Notes: generated by a model not told the origin, from the letters alone. A DNA stretch of 64,000 bases from Leishmania mexicana MHOM/GT/2001/U1103 (GCF_000234665.1 NC_018314.1:395130-459129), one strand, 5' to 3'; shown: positions 20,124-31,240, counted from the first letter of the stretch. Numbers and translations: made by a program.

Positions 20124-23100
20124 CTACACACCAGCAACGGTGCAGATCCAGCTCACCGCCGTCGCCACCTCCTCCTGTGACACATCCTCCAAGAAGGAGA
20201 AGATTGGGCTGCCTATGAAGGCCGAGTTGGCGGCCACTGAGGGGGTTGCAGCGCCGATGAGGCGCCGCTCCGACTCGCTCTTCGATCCTGACGCTGGCGA
20301 TACTGCCAGAATCGGTGCCAGCTCGCGCCACAGGCCGCACACTACCTCCTCTGCCTTCTGCGCCAGCGTCAGGAGCTCCTTACCAACGACCTCGGAGAAG
20401 TGCGTCTCGACGGCGTTAGGGTTTCCACCGGCACCAGCCCCTCCACGTTGGCGCAACCGTGAGCTTGCGGCTTGAATCACCAGGACAAGGTCTTCGTAGC
20501 AGTGCGACAGCACCGCTTGCCACTGTAGCACCTCTGCCTCTGACGCTGCCGAAGCCACGGTGGCCGTGCCTTCGCGATGGGACGAGGGAGAGCGACGGAC
20601 TGCGCCACTATCCCCGGTGCTTCGCCACGGAAGTAAGGGTGGCGCGCCGCTGCGAGTGCAAGCGCGGCCCTCTACCAGCAAACTGGCAAGCCATCGCACC
20701 CGCTCAGCGATCTTCTCGTCCACCTGGCCGTCTCTGGCTATCATTGCCGCCCGGGTAGCGAGCCGACGTGCACTGCCGGTGCTACCCGTGATCTTCACGT
20801 CTTTATCGCCTGCCACAGAAAATGATGCAGATAAGCCTCTGCCTCTGCTGGGGTTGCCTGTGTGGCCACCACCACTGCTTAGCACACTGAGAGCCGCCTT
20901 GACCAGCAGCAGTGCGTCGCTCTCCACGACAAGCAAGCCCGACGGTTTGAGAGGGCCCACGTAGCGGTGCACTATCCACGGCGCCTCGTCCTCCAACTCT
21001 GATGTGCTTCCAAGGATGGAGCGCATCTGCGCTGGCGTCGCCTCCTGCATCAAAACTATCAACGCGGCAGAGGCCGCGTCCTCGGCGAAGGCCAAGCCAT
21101 CATCTCCGGCATGAGGCGACTCGACTGCCTCCGCACTTGGCTGCCCATCGCCGCCGTCTGCGCCAGTGCCCTCAGCTTTGTACTTCGCTGGCAGGAACGG
21201 GAGCGACTCGGCCAACGCGCACGCCACGAGCACGCGCGACTGCGCATCTACAGGCTTCAACGACTCAGCGGCGGAGGAGAGCTCGTGACAGAGCATCTGC
21301 ACACCTGTCAGCAGCGCGCGCATCTCGGCACTGTCCACAGAGAAGTCGTGCGCCTGGGGGAGCGTGGCCGTGGTGGCGCGATGGCTGCCTCCGTCGCGGA
21401 CCCCGAACGAGGCAGCGGCACGGGAGGACAGGCCGAGTTCGAGCCGCCGCAGCAGGCACCAGCGTAGCCACCGCGCCCGAAGCACAGAGAGCGTCGGCGA
21501 CGCCGCGTTTGGTGGTGTTGGCGTCGCGGCGTTGCCCGAAGAAGGGAAGAGCGCGTTGTAGACGTCGAAGAAACGCTCACCCACCACCCATGCCGCCATC
21601 AGTGAGGGGTGCAGCTTCATGCGCAGCACATGCACGGCAAGAGCCACCGCTGCCGCCACCTTCTCGGCCGCCTCGTCGATACCCACGCCGGTCGCGTTCG
21701 CGGAGTTCATGGCGGACTGCTGCAGCACCGCCGCACTGCGCTTCTCTGCGAGCTGCACGAGGGCGTCGGTGACGGCGTCCTGCGAGGTTGGCGCGGTGAC
21801 AACTGTGTTCCTTCGGGAGCGTGGGGCTGTACGACGGACAGTGTTCGTCATTGTGCGTCCACTTGCGTCGATCTGAGCGTGACTGCTTAAGGGCGCTTCC
21901 AACGGCATGCGCAAGGAGGCACCGGCGCTGATGGGCTGTAGGGAGGTCAACAGGGCACGGAGAAGCACCAGCAGGCACACCTCTGCCATGTCCTCTGCGC
22001 CAGCAGAGTTACTTTCGCCATCGCCAGCGGTGGCTTCGCCGTCCAGCATCGTCTCCTCGGCGGCGGAGTCACGCACGGCGTACTCGATGGTGCCCCATAG
22101 CGAGTTCAGCACCGTGGCGGCGAGTCGGCGGTTTGATGGCAAGACGGCCGTAATGAGTGTGGCGTAGTCGGCTGCCAACGACCAGCGCAGCCCGCGCAAC
22201 GCTTGCGCGAAGGCTGGAGACGCCGCAAAGTACGTTTTAAAGCAGGCGATGGCGTGGTGGACGTTGAGGTCGCTGAGCGCCGCCAGCAGAAGGGTGCTAA
22301 AGTGCACAGCGTTGCGCACGAAGGCGAAAGGCTCGCCGCCGCTGGCGTCACGCTCAGCACCGCCACGGATCCGCGACTGCGCACTTATGACAGAGGCGAA
22401 CAGGCAGTCCACAAGGGCATCGAGGCCGTGGCCGCCGTGGTGCACCACGATGTGCGCTAGCTCCGGCACAGTGCCGAGGATCGTCTGCCAGGCATCCGTG
22501 CGAAGCAATGCCTGCTGAACGTTGTGGCCGTCTCCGCCCGTGCTCCAGAGCGCTGCTTTCATCCCGCCCTCCCCATCCCCATCACCAGATGGAGAAGCAG
22601 AGAGCCAGCGAAGCGTGGCAGGCAGCGACGGCCTCGGCGCCAAGGCCGCTTCGTCGCCCTCCATCAGCGCTTTGAGGGTGTCCACCGGCACCGCCTCCTG
22701 CACCTTCATGCAGAACCACGAGCCGGCCAACGAGGAGACCTGCGCCGGGATAGGTGCGCCAGCGGCGTCCACAGCAGCCGACGCAGATGCTTGCTGCGTT
22801 GAAAGCACTGTGGACACCTCCCCTGCAGCTCGCACAGCCACGCTGAGGAGCGGCTTAGTCGCGGCTGCTGCCTCCTCTGTCAAATCGGATGCCGGGGGTG
22901 TGGCGGGCTGTGTATGCGGCGGCATCGGGAGTGACGACTGCAATGGCGGCAGCAGCACCGGGTGGACGTTCCGCACGTCCTTGCTGCTGCCGCTGCCCAG
23001 GATGCTGACGTCGGCCTCAGCCGCGCTGAACAGCGATGCGGCCTTGTTGCCTCCGCCAGCGAGGTCGCTGTGGGCGTCCACTATCGCGGAGAGACCGGAA

Positions 23101-23675
23101 CCGCTCGCCCCACCACCGTACCGCGTGCGTGCAGCGGCGCCACCGGTGCCGGTCGGCACGTACACCGGCACTTTTCTGACCGGCACGTCCGGCAGCGCAT
23201 CTTCCAGCGGCACCACCTCGGTGTCCGCGTGCTTTCCAGTCAGCACCGTGTACAACTGCTGGAGGAAGGCGCTGGCGCAGTCGTCAGCGCCGTTCATCAT
23301 GCCGTTCACCATGGCTGCGCTCACATCCACCCCCTTCTGACGCAGCACCTTGCGCAGGACAAACCAGTTGCTCTGCTTGCTCGCAGCGCCGGTCTTGTTC
23401 TCGAAGCTGTGCAGCGGCACATGTGGCCAGTAGCGACTGCATATGTGCGCAATCACGTACCCGTTGGCCAAGTCCCGCTTCGGGTACTTGACGGAGCCGC
23501 CGAGTTGCAGTGACTGCAGCCATGCCAGGATCTCGCGAGGAAGCGCGGCGCCGGTGCGAAGCGAAAAAGGCGTCGTAGCTGTACTAAGTGAGGGGGCAGC
23601 GAGAGACACCTCCTTCCCCATGGCGGGGCTCCGCCGCCCGACGGAGACTGTCTCCGAGGACGACGTTCCTGTCAT
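20124..23675 (-). CDS. Large protein with N-terminal SPATA4/CLAMP-type CH-like domain
   Basis: This 1183-aa protein starts at MTGTSSSETVS; the 168-codon open extension upstream is His/Pro-rich leader. Residues about 45-145 match the CH-like domain of SPATA4 and SPEF1/CLAMP proteins: LPREILAWLQSLQ, KRDLANGYVIAHICSRYWP, HSFENKT and SNWFVLRKVLRQKG. These domains bind microtubules and occur in sperm and flagellar proteins. The remaining thousand residues have no motif I recognise. They are Ala/Ser/Leu-rich helices broken by low-complexity linkers, possibly an alpha-solenoid, with repeated LVLLRALL-type helices at 560-700. A flagellar or microtubule-associated role is inferred from the domain. The C-terminus ends in FSFLEDVSQEEVATAVSW. 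Confidence 0.85.
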   Translation of the reverse strand: MTGTSSSETVSVGRRSPAMGKEVSLAAPSLSTATTPFSLRTGAALPREILAWLQSLQLGGSVKYPKRDLANGYVIAHICSRYWPHVPLHSFENKTGAASKQSNWFVLRKVLRQKGVDVSAAMVNGMMNGADDCASAFLQQLYTVLTGKHADTEVVPLEDALPDVPVRKVPVYVPTGTGGAAARTRYGGGASGSGLSAIVDAHSDLAGGGNKAASLFSAAEADVSILGSGSSKDVRNVHPVLLPPLQSSLPMPPHTQPATPPASDLTEEAAAATKPLLSVAVRAAGEVSTVLSTQQASASAAVDAAGAPIPAQVSSLAGSWFCMKVQEAVPVDTLKALMEGDEAALAPRPSLPATLRWLSASPSGDGDGEGGMKAALWSTGGDGHNVQQALLRTDAWQTILGTVPELAHIVVHHGGHGLDALVDCLFASVISAQSRIRGGAERDASGGEPFAFVRNAVHFSTLLLAALSDLNVHHAIACFKTYFAASPAFAQALRGLRWSLAADYATLITAVLPSNRRLAATVLNSLWGTIEYAVRDSAAEETMLDGEATAGDGESNSAGAEDMAEVCLLVLLRALLTSLQPISAGASLRMPLEAPLSSHAQIDASGRTMTNTVRRTAPRSRRNTVVTAPTSQDAVTDALVQLAEKRSAAVLQQSAMNSANATGVGIDEAAEKVAAAVALAVHVLRMKLHPSLMAAWVVGERFFDVYNALFPSSGNAATPTPPNAASPTLSVLRARWLRWCLLRRLELGLSSRAAASFGVRDGGSHRATTATLPQAHDFSVDSAEMRALLTGVQMLCHELSSAAESLKPVDAQSRVLVACALAESLPFLPAKYKAEGTGADGGDGQPSAEAVESPHAGDDGLAFAEDAASAALIVLMQEATPAQMRSILGSTSELEDEAPWIVHRYVGPLKPSGLLVVESDALLLVKAALSVLSSGGGHTGNPSRGRGLSASFSVAGDKDVKITGSTGSARRLATRAAMIARDGQVDEKIAERVRWLASLLVEGRACTRSGAPPLLPWRSTGDSGAVRRSPSSHREGTATVASAASEAEVLQWQAVLSHCYEDLVLVIQAASSRLRQRGGAGAGGNPNAVETHFSEVVGKELLTLAQKAEEVVCGLWRELAPILAVSPASGSKSESERRLIGAATPSVAANSAFIGSPIFSFLEDVSQEEVATAVSWICTVAGV

Positions 23676-24230
23676 TGCACCGCTGCTACACACGCCGACA
23701 CGCGGTGAACTTGCGTGGGCCGCACACGGGAGGGGAGGGAGAAGGGGGACAAGGCAAGCGGCGACGAAGAGAGTAAGGGGATAGAGGCGTGGGGGAGATA
23801 CGGCGTGTGCATGCCTGCGTGTGTGTGGATGCGTGTATCCGAGAAGGTGTGTTGGCGCGCGCACGCCACTCACGAGGCTCGACTCTGTGCGCGTGTGCGC
23901 GAGCAGCAGCAGCCGATGATGATGATGCAGGACGGACGGAAGGGGGTAGGGAGGGGAGAAGATTGATGGTTCGGGGAGAAAGAGGGAGCGGGGGAGGAGT
24001 GGGAAGGGGCCGCACATGCGTCCTCCTCGTTGAGCGCCTGTGCGCACGGGTGTTTCTGTCTCCTGTCGCTCAAGTATCTGCGTTTTGCGGTGGGATGTGG
24101 ATGTGGCCTGGAGAATAGACGCCAAAGGGGGGGGGGTTAAGAGGTGCGATGCGGGCAGGCGACGAGATCTCGCACACACAACTTCAGCCAGGGGGCATGT
24201 CCACCACCTTCCTTGAGCAAGGAGTCCCCG
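23676..24230. other. Intergenic spacer between the J-domain gene and the CH-like gene
   Basis: Purine-rich on the plus strand (23720-24010), so pyrimidine-rich in the transcript leader of the CH-like gene; also a G-run at 24127-24136. No coding region is supported. Confidence 0.6.
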
Positions 24231-24986
24231 TCAGTGGCCGAGAAAGACGTAGCGGAGCGTGCGCCATGCAGTCTGCGGTGCCTGTGCGATGCCATTGCGC
24301 AGTCGACGACCGTAGTAGAAGGCGCCGAGGGTCATGAGGTGCGTCATGGGCAGCCCACACCGCTCCGTCCCACGCCTGGCAGCGCTGTTCTTGTGCACGG
24401 TCTCGAAGTACTCCGCCGTGAAGCCGTGCGTGCCGTTTGCCATGGCCGCGTCTGCGCGGATGCGGTTTTCCTTCGTCTGCCGGTCCTTCTCGAGGTGCCT
24501 CGCGTAGCGTACAAAGTCGCTGAAAGACACATTCGGCTCCCGCATCTTCGCCTCCATGGAGGAAATTACCGAGTTGCTGGTGGTGCGCTGCCACGGCAGC
24601 GTAAAGCCACGCAGGCTTATCGACGAGCCCGGCGCGCGGAAGCTGGCCGCCACCTCTGCCCACACATCTTCGTGCGGGCGCGCTGCCGCATTGCCCTCGC
24701 CGCTCGCACCTGCGCTGGAGGGCCGCGGACCGAGGTTGGTGCCATGGTGGTGCTGCACTCGGTGCTCGAGCAGCTTCTTGAGGCAGGTGTAGGCCTCCGT
24801 CAGCTGCACCATTTTCGCCGTCGCGGCCTTCTCATCGTCGGCGTGCAGGTCTGGGTGACATTCTTTCGTGAGCTGCACGAACCTCTTCCGGAGGTCGTGC
24901 TTGCTTGTGGGTGGTGCCTGGAAGCCGAGCAGGCGGCAGGCAACACCGATGGGCAGGCAGCGGTGCAGCGGGCAGTGACGGAGCAT
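24231..24986 (-). CDS. J-domain (DnaJ-like) protein, probably mitochondrial
   Basis: This 251-aa protein starts at the first ATG (MLRHCPLHRC); a GTG lies further upstream. A J domain spans about residues 18-75, with helix II residues KHDLRKRFVQLTKE, the invariant HPD at 44-46 and helix III KMVQLTEAYTCLKKLL. It would stimulate an Hsp70 ATPase. There is no Gly/Phe or zinc-finger region, so it is a type III J-protein. The N-terminus, with Arg/His/Cys and no acids, could be a mitochondrial presequence, and the C-terminal 150 residues are conserved-looking but unfamiliar (FSDFVRYARHLEKDR, LMTLGAFYYGRR). Client and compartment are inferred. Confidence 0.9.
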   Translation of the reverse strand: MLRHCPLHRCLPIGVACRLLGFQAPPTSKHDLRKRFVQLTKECHPDLHADDEKAATAKMVQLTEAYTCLKKLLEHRVQHHHGTNLGPRPSSAGASGEGNAAARPHEDVWAEVAASFRAPGSSISLRGFTLPWQRTTSNSVISSMEAKMREPNVSFSDFVRYARHLEKDRQTKENRIRADAAMANGTHGFTAEYFETVHKNSAARRGTERCGLPMTHLMTLGAFYYGRRLRNGIAQAPQTAWRTLRYVFLGH

Positions 24987-25742
24987 ATCGACGCGCGTTG
25001 CAGAGCCACCAAAGTATACACGCACACGCCACAGCCCCCTCCTCGCCCATACGCAAGCTTAGTGTGTGCACATCCAACGCGTGGAGAGATGAGGCACAAG
25101 TGAGGGAGAGGGAGAGGGAGGGATCAGCGAAGGTGGGGCGAGGGGTCTTTGACGCGTGCGGAACGCAACGAAAGACATTGTAAGGGACACACACACACAC
25201 ACGCACGCAGATGGATGCGTGCCCACGCTTCCGTAAGTGGATGCTGAAGGCGTCACTCTAGTGTTGCCGTCGTGTAAAAGGCGGTCCTCTCCGGGGAAAG
25301 GGAGGGGGAGGGTGCGTAGGGTCACGTCAAAAAACCGCTACCCTGAGGCAGCAACCTGTTTTGGAGCTGGGGCGCGGAGCACGCACCATTGCGACGCACT
25401 CGCGCGCCGCGTTTCCATGCCGTTCACCCCCTCCACCCCTAACATGCATTAGGCAGCTCCCGCCGCGCATGGCATCGACAGCGGCACACGCGCGTGTGCC
25501 AAGTCGCTCGCTTTGTTCGCTTAGAGAGAAGGGAGGTTCGGCACAGCTGCAGTGGCGACCTCTAGGCACAGAGGGGTTTGCACCTCGCCCCCCGCACCCG
25601 CTTTCCCTCCACCGCTCACTGTCTCATCACACGTTACAGAGAATTCGCCACCTGCGATGATCGCATAAAAGCGCAGCCGAGACCTCCCTCGTCAGCGGGA
25701 GAGCCTCGCTCACGCACTCTCATCCAATCGGCCGTGCCTTGC
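24987..25742. other. Intergenic spacer between the 322-aa gene and the J-domain gene
   Basis: A CA tract lies at about 25189-25204. From 25250 to 25700 the sequence is complex without an evident ORF on the coding strand. Nothing else recognised. Confidence 0.55.
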
Positions 25743-26711
25743 CTACACAAGGGCCACCAAGACGTCCACGCCGAACAACTGCGCGAAGAGATGCACCGCC
25801 TCGTCAATGTGATTCACCCAGCTGTCGGCACTGCCACTGCGGGCACCTGCTTGCACACCGCCACCGCCGGTGCCGGCACTAACAACACCGCCACGACCGC
25901 CGGCCGTGCTGCCATCGCCGCCGCCGCCATCCTCGTCATCGTCGTCGTCGTCTTCCTCCGTCTGCGTAGCGAGCGCCTCCTCTTCCGCTGCGGCGTGCGC
26001 ATCAACGGAGAAGGTCCAACCACTGCGCTTCAACATCAGCTCCACAACGCGCTGCAGCACAAGCGCCGCCCTGGACGGATCGTCGGCGACAATGTGCATC
26101 ACGCCGACCGGCTTTGTGCCCCTGCCCTTCGTCACAGCACCGCCGTGGCGCACGCGCTGCTGCTGGTAGTACTCAATGATATAGTCGAACGTGGCCATGT
26201 CAGTCGTGGCGACGAGGTCGAAGTATGGTGGCGGCGCCGCGGTACCGCTCTCCGCCAAGATGCACACGGCACGGCGGAGTGACTGCTCTGCCTCGGAGAA
26301 AGAGGAGTTGAAGTACGCGTAAGGGGTTATGCGAGCATCGCCGCTGTCGATGTCCATATAGGGGAGACCGACGGCAGCGCCGTCGTCGATGACCCCGCTC
26401 AGCAGCTTGCTGGCCATCTGCAGCACCTGCGTGTCCTCGCTCACCGAGGTATCGGTGTTGCCCAGCTGTGCGGCACCAGAGTGGAGCTGGTTCTGTTGCG
26501 GCTGGAGCGCCGCAGCCCGGGCGAGGGCGGGTGTTGTGCTGGCGCTCACGGCCAACACATCACTCAGGTGACCGCACCGCAGCGTCATGTGGGCAAAGAG
26601 CATCGCCGCCGTCGCCTGCGTCGCCTCCGTCGCGGTCGGCGGAGAGGAGAACGGCCCCGCACCGCCGTGGGTCGGGGCGCTGCCGTCCACCACGTGGAGA
26701 TGGAACTTCAT
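25743..26711 (-). CDS. Conserved-looking hypothetical protein with acidic run
   Basis: This 322-aa protein starts at MKFHLHVVDG. I do not recognise it. The N-terminal 30 residues look folded (beta-strand then Ala-rich helix), and a central block around 100-205 is rich in aromatic and hydrophobic residues (LPYMDIDSGD, TPYAYFNSS, YFDLVATTDMATFDYIIEYYQQQR). After VMHIVADDPSRAALVLQRVVELML comes an acidic run (seven Asp with one Glu) and a Gly-rich linker. The extreme C-terminus (VNHIDEAVHLFAQLFGVDVLVALV) is a hydrophobic helix and strand. No signal peptide or transmembrane helix is clear. Codon use and open length support a real gene; function is unknown. Confidence 0.8.
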   Translation of the reverse strand: MKFHLHVVDGSAPTHGGAGPFSSPPTATEATQATAAMLFAHMTLRCGHLSDVLAVSASTTPALARAAALQPQQNQLHSGAAQLGNTDTSVSEDTQVLQMASKLLSGVIDDGAAVGLPYMDIDSGDARITPYAYFNSSFSEAEQSLRRAVCILAESGTAAPPPYFDLVATTDMATFDYIIEYYQQQRVRHGGAVTKGRGTKPVGVMHIVADDPSRAALVLQRVVELMLKRSGWTFSVDAHAAAEEEALATQTEEDDDDDDEDGGGGDGSTAGGRGGVVSAGTGGGGVQAGARSGSADSWVNHIDEAVHLFAQLFGVDVLVALV

Positions 26712-27316
26712 GTGGCGGTTCAATGCGCAGCTAATGGGGACAGAGAGAGGGCACCGTTCGCGTGGGCTGCTCGGGTGTTCGTGTGTTACGCCGTGGCGCG
26801 ACAGGAGCATCAAAGTTAAAAGAAACAGAGGGGAAGCGAGCGAGTGAGAGACCGAGCGGTGTTGTGGGTGAGGACAAGTGGCACCGAGAGGTGGAGCGAT
26901 GCGGGACCTTCTCTCGTGTCTGCCAGCGAGCGGGGCATTGGCGACGATGATCAGAAGCGGCAGGCATCGCCTTGCACCTGCGTGTGTGAACAATGAAATC
27001 GAATGGAGAGAGACGAAGGTGAGCACGGGCGTTGCGATAGACTACACACCCACACACACGCACGCTCACACGATCTAGTTGTAGGGAAGGGGAGAGGCAG
27101 CTCGACGGACATGGGCCGTGGAGCGAGAGAGAGGGGGGGTGCGGTGTGCGTGTGTGTGTGTGTCGAGGAGGGGGCCCGTAGCGTACGTGGAGAAGAGGTG
27201 CTGTGTGCTCGTCAAGTGTGCCAACGTCTTCCTCCTTGCCCGCCAACTCCATCTCAACAGCCGGCAGCACCGATGAGCCCCTCCTCCCCACTATCTCACC
27301 GCCAGAAAGGATATTT
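26712..27316. other. Intergenic spacer between the 592-aa coiled-coil gene and the 322-aa gene
   Basis: Contains CA tract at about 27048-27063 and GT tract at about 27149-27162, and a purine-rich stretch on the plus strand around 26815-26880. No coding region is supported. Confidence 0.6.
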
Positions 27317-29095
27317 TCACCGCGCCACAGACCTTTTCCTGTCCGCCTTTTGTCGCGCCACAACGCCGAGTGCGTCGTCGACGCCACTCTCGAGGGACGC
27401 CAGGTGCGCCTCAAGGGCCGTCTTCTGTCGGTGAAGCAGACTGAGCGCGCTCCGCTCCTGCTCCAGCGTGTCGCGCAGCTCGGCCTTGGTCCGCTCCAGA
27501 GCGACCACCTCCTCCACACTGCGCTGCCAGTGCCGCTCCAGCCGCGGCAGTTCTCGCTGAAGCACTGCGTAGCGTTCCGCTGCACCGTTTGCGGCACTTG
27601 ACCCACCGAGCCAGAGGGCCGCGGCCATCCCGCTGTTGTCATAACCTTTTTCTCCGGACAGCCAACCGTCGCGCGCGCGCCGCTTCCGATAGAGAGCTTC
27701 GTCCACGGCCGCACAGTCGGCAGCCGCCTGTGCACGCGCAGCGTGCACCTCATCGCACCTGTCGGATACCGACTTCAAGGCTTGCCGCACCCGCTCAAGA
27801 TCACCCTCTGCGTCCTCACGTCTTCGCTTCGAGTTGCGGTATGCCTCTTGCGCCGCTGCGAGCGCTTCTTCAGCAGCATGGTGATCACTGATGGCCATGT
27901 CGTAGGCTGCCTTCGCCTGGTGACAGCGGGCTTCGCTGGCGGCCAGCTCCTGACGCGCGATGGCGTCCTGGAAAGTGGCGTGCTGATGCAGTTGCTCAAG
28001 GCGCTGCAGTGCCTCCTTTGTGGCTTGCTCTCGCAGCGCGGACGCATTCTGTAACGCAGCGGCGCGCTCAGCCGCTGCGCACTGCGCCCGCAACTTCGCC
28101 AGCCGGCGATGTTCCTGGGCTTCTTCCTCCGTCGCCTCCGCCACGGCCGCCTTCAGCCTTTCGAGCTGATGCTGAAGCGCCCGTTCACTTTCGGCGCGCC
28201 GCTGTAGCCGCGCTATCGCGGCCCTGCGCTGCTCTTCGCGGACTCTCTGCGACTCACAGTGCGAGTTTAGCAGAAGGCGGGTGCGCCGCACCACAGCATC
28301 TGCAAGACTTCGCAACGAATCGGACGCGCTTTCCTTCGCCGCTGCATCCTCGTCCGAGTCGCAGGAAGCACCCCCGTGGACAGACTCCAGCAGGGCCGTC
28401 TTTTGCTCCCGCGCTGACGCTAAGTGGTCCGCATCCTCTTCAGTTTGGCCGCGGTGCTGCTGATGTCGCTGGTACAACTCTCCCAGACCCCGCAACATGT
28501 CGCGCAAAGTCTCCATCAGCGACGCTTCCCCTTCCACGATGGCCTGCAGGGTGACGGTAAGCCGCTGAAGGTGACGAGTACGCGGGGATGGGGCCTCACC
28601 CTCACGCTGCTTACGATGCAGTCGTAGCAGCCGCTCGCGGCCGAGACTTAGCAGCGCCCATCGGCTCTCGAACACACGCGTGTTTGCCGCCTCCAGCTCC
28701 TCGAGCTGGGCGAGGCGCTTCCGTGCTTGTTCGACGGTATACGGCGCATCCACAGTCGTGCGCGAGAATTCGGAGGTGCTTGTCGATGCCTTCAGACCTT
28801 GTGCAGGCAGCCACCACGAACGCTCATCGGTTCCTGGAGCCACGGGAGTGGATACTGGTGCGGCAGAGAACGACAGAGGCGGCGGCCTCGGTGACATCGA
28901 GGATTGATCAGCGCGAGCAAGGCTAGTTCTTGAGGCACGTCGCTGCTGTCGCTGCGCCTGCAGCGCGCGTCGCCCCCACGCTAGAAGTCTTGCTACATCC
29001 TCGCTCAGCGCCGCCGGTGCGACAGCGGATGAGGATGCGGCGAGAGAGGAGGAGATGGAGTCATGTGCGGACTTGTGCGGTGGTAGGTGCCACAT
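27317..29095 (-). CDS. Coiled-coil protein, unknown
   Basis: This 592-aa protein starts at MWHLPPHKSAHD. Residues 1-110 are Ser/Ala/Pro-rich, and residues about 115-590 form almost continuous coiled coil rich in Arg, Gln, Glu and Ala, for example ERALQHQLERLKAAVAEATEEE and LEELEAANTRVFESRW. A short break with Gly and Asn (KGYDNSGMAAALWLGG) interrupts at about 485-505. The tail is basic. Such proteins in trypanosomatids are commonly cytoskeletal or flagellar; I see no signature that decides. It is followed downstream by the 322-aa gene. Confidence 0.85.
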   Translation of the reverse strand: MWHLPPHKSAHDSISSSLAASSSAVAPAALSEDVARLLAWGRRALQAQRQQRRASRTSLARADQSSMSPRPPPLSFSAAPVSTPVAPGTDERSWWLPAQGLKASTSTSEFSRTTVDAPYTVEQARKRLAQLEELEAANTRVFESRWALLSLGRERLLRLHRKQREGEAPSPRTRHLQRLTVTLQAIVEGEASLMETLRDMLRGLGELYQRHQQHRGQTEEDADHLASAREQKTALLESVHGGASCDSDEDAAAKESASDSLRSLADAVVRRTRLLLNSHCESQRVREEQRRAAIARLQRRAESERALQHQLERLKAAVAEATEEEAQEHRRLAKLRAQCAAAERAAALQNASALREQATKEALQRLEQLHQHATFQDAIARQELAASEARCHQAKAAYDMAISDHHAAEEALAAAQEAYRNSKRRREDAEGDLERVRQALKSVSDRCDEVHAARAQAAADCAAVDEALYRKRRARDGWLSGEKGYDNSGMAAALWLGGSSAANGAAERYAVLQRELPRLERHWQRSVEEVVALERTKAELRDTLEQERSALSLLHRQKTALEAHLASLESGVDDALGVVARQKADRKRSVAR

Positions 29096-31240
29096 GCAGG
29101 ACGACAGAGGGCGGTGAGCTGATGCACGGCGTATGGGTAATATGAGCAGAGGATCCTACGAGTGCGCCCGGCACTCAGCGATCACGGGCACACACGCGCA
29201 CACACCCCAATTCGGTACGCTGAGCCAGCTGGCCTGCACTCATGGACACAACGAACAGAGAGACCGTAGGACGAGAGGGGAGGAAGCGAGAGGGCGTTGG
29301 GTGGGTGTGGGGGCAGATGATGAGGTCTTCAGTGGTGATGACGGTTCGCTGACGCCTGAGGCACGCATGCCCACGTGCACAGAGAGAGACTCGCTTCTAC
29401 CTGGAGTGCGGGGCGAAGTGGGTGGGCGGGAGACGGCGGGTGCGGTGGTGGGCGGCTCACGGACGCGCAGACGTCATTGCACGCCTTCCTGCCCTGCCCC
29501 TTCCCCACCGTCTTTCTCAGAAAGAGCGAGAAAGAGATAGGGAGAGGATGGGAGAATAGGCGGCGGCGGCGGCAGAGGCGGCCTCCACACACACGAGTGA
29601 CCGTCTTTGCCTGCGTCGCCTTCACTGGCTCTTCCCCTCTGCGTGACCACCTCCCTCGTCCATGTGGCCTGCCATCGCTCATCGACACTGATGCTGCACG
29701 CCCCCCACGTGGCTGTGTAGAGGTGTGGATAGATGAAGCAGGGTGGGTGGGGGAGATGGCCACGGATGCACATACACACACACACACAGACACACACACA
29801 GCGCGCGAGGGAGCGAAAGCGAGCTGGTGCGCCTTCTCTCCTGTCGAATGGCCGACGGCTTTCGGCACGTTCAATGCTGCGTTGATCTTGATGAGCGCAG
29901 GCACGAGAACGGATAAAACAATGAAGAGGGGAGACCATCTGCAGAACAACACACGCACGCACGACATCGTCCGCCGACGTGGCGCCGATCTCCTCATCCG
30001 CCCCGCACGCACATGTGAAGGGTTTTCTGCACAGGCAAAGCAAAAAGAGAGGGGGAGAGGGTGGACGCGACGGCCGGCACACACACACACACGTTTAATA
30101 ACAGCGAGCGCTGTCATGAGTCGACAAGTTGAGAGGGAAAAAGGGCATCCGGGGCCCATGAGCACACAGACGCCGACGGGGAGAGAGACACAGACAGGCG
30201 GTGCCTCTGCCTGCATGCATGCCGGAGAGACGCAGCACACTGCCACACACAGAAACAACGTAGATGCCTACAACAACGAAGCGTTGGGGTGGGCGGGTGA
30301 GTGGATGGTGAGGAGGCCCGCATGCCTTGACAAGTCTTCGCTTCACACCCCCACTCACCATCACCACCCTTGTCGCGCGTTCCCTCTCCTTGTCCATTCC
30401 CTTCTCTACACAGCTGCGTAACTCGATAGATACCTGCACCGACACAACTCTATACCCACGTCAGTGATTCGGGCGGAGCCTCCGCCATCAGCGCCGCTGC
30501 CGCTGTTTCACAGACAACCATGTTGAAGCACACTGGCCCATGAGAGGGGGGGGGAGGGAGAGAAGCAAACAGCCTCAAAGACGGTATAGCTGCTGACCGC
30601 CACACGCACACACACACCCACATACACACACACACGCACGCACAGCTACTTATACATACACACCGAAAAGGAAAAAAGCGCAGGAGGAGGGGGGAGGACG
30701 CTAGGAAGGGGGTGTGGGATAGTTTCGTCTGCTGCATGTCCCACACACACACACACACACACTTCCCTCCCTGGGCTGCAGACACATCCTCGAACATGAG
30801 GATAGACAAAGTGTGCGCTCCTTCAAGCTCCCGCCCTTTCGCACACCGACACGCACTCACATGCAGCCACCGCCGTGCGCCATCCAGCCCGCCGCCGCCT
30901 TCACCGACCCTCCTCTTCTGTTCATGCGCAGCTGAAGAGGCGTCTGGGTGGAGGCCGCACGCAGCTGACTAACCCGCCACGTGGAGCAGAAGAAACACGC
31001 TCCAAACAGGCGGAAAGGTAGGCCGACGTCTCCCTCCTGCTTGCCTCCCCCCCCTTAGATAAAAACACCGCCGCTGCCATCACAGCCATGAACAGCCCCT
31101 TCTCGTCGCCCAATTGCTTCCCTGGATGCCAAAGTCTGCCGTGCAACACGATAGTTTAGAGTGAGGAAAAGCTCCGGCACGGGAGGGCGCATCCACCGTC
31201 GTGCAACCGCACACACACACACACACGCACACACACAGAG

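Noticed and set aside
23676..24179. N-terminal extension of the CH-like protein
   Set aside because: The 168 extra residues are Pro/His/Leu low-complexity translated from leader, while the CH-like domain begins about 45 residues after the chosen start.
29329..30258. Minus-strand frame of about 300 codons in the long spacer
   Set aside because: It consists of Cys/Val/Ser strings translated from CA/GT repeats; there is no domain, and composition is unlike the real genes.
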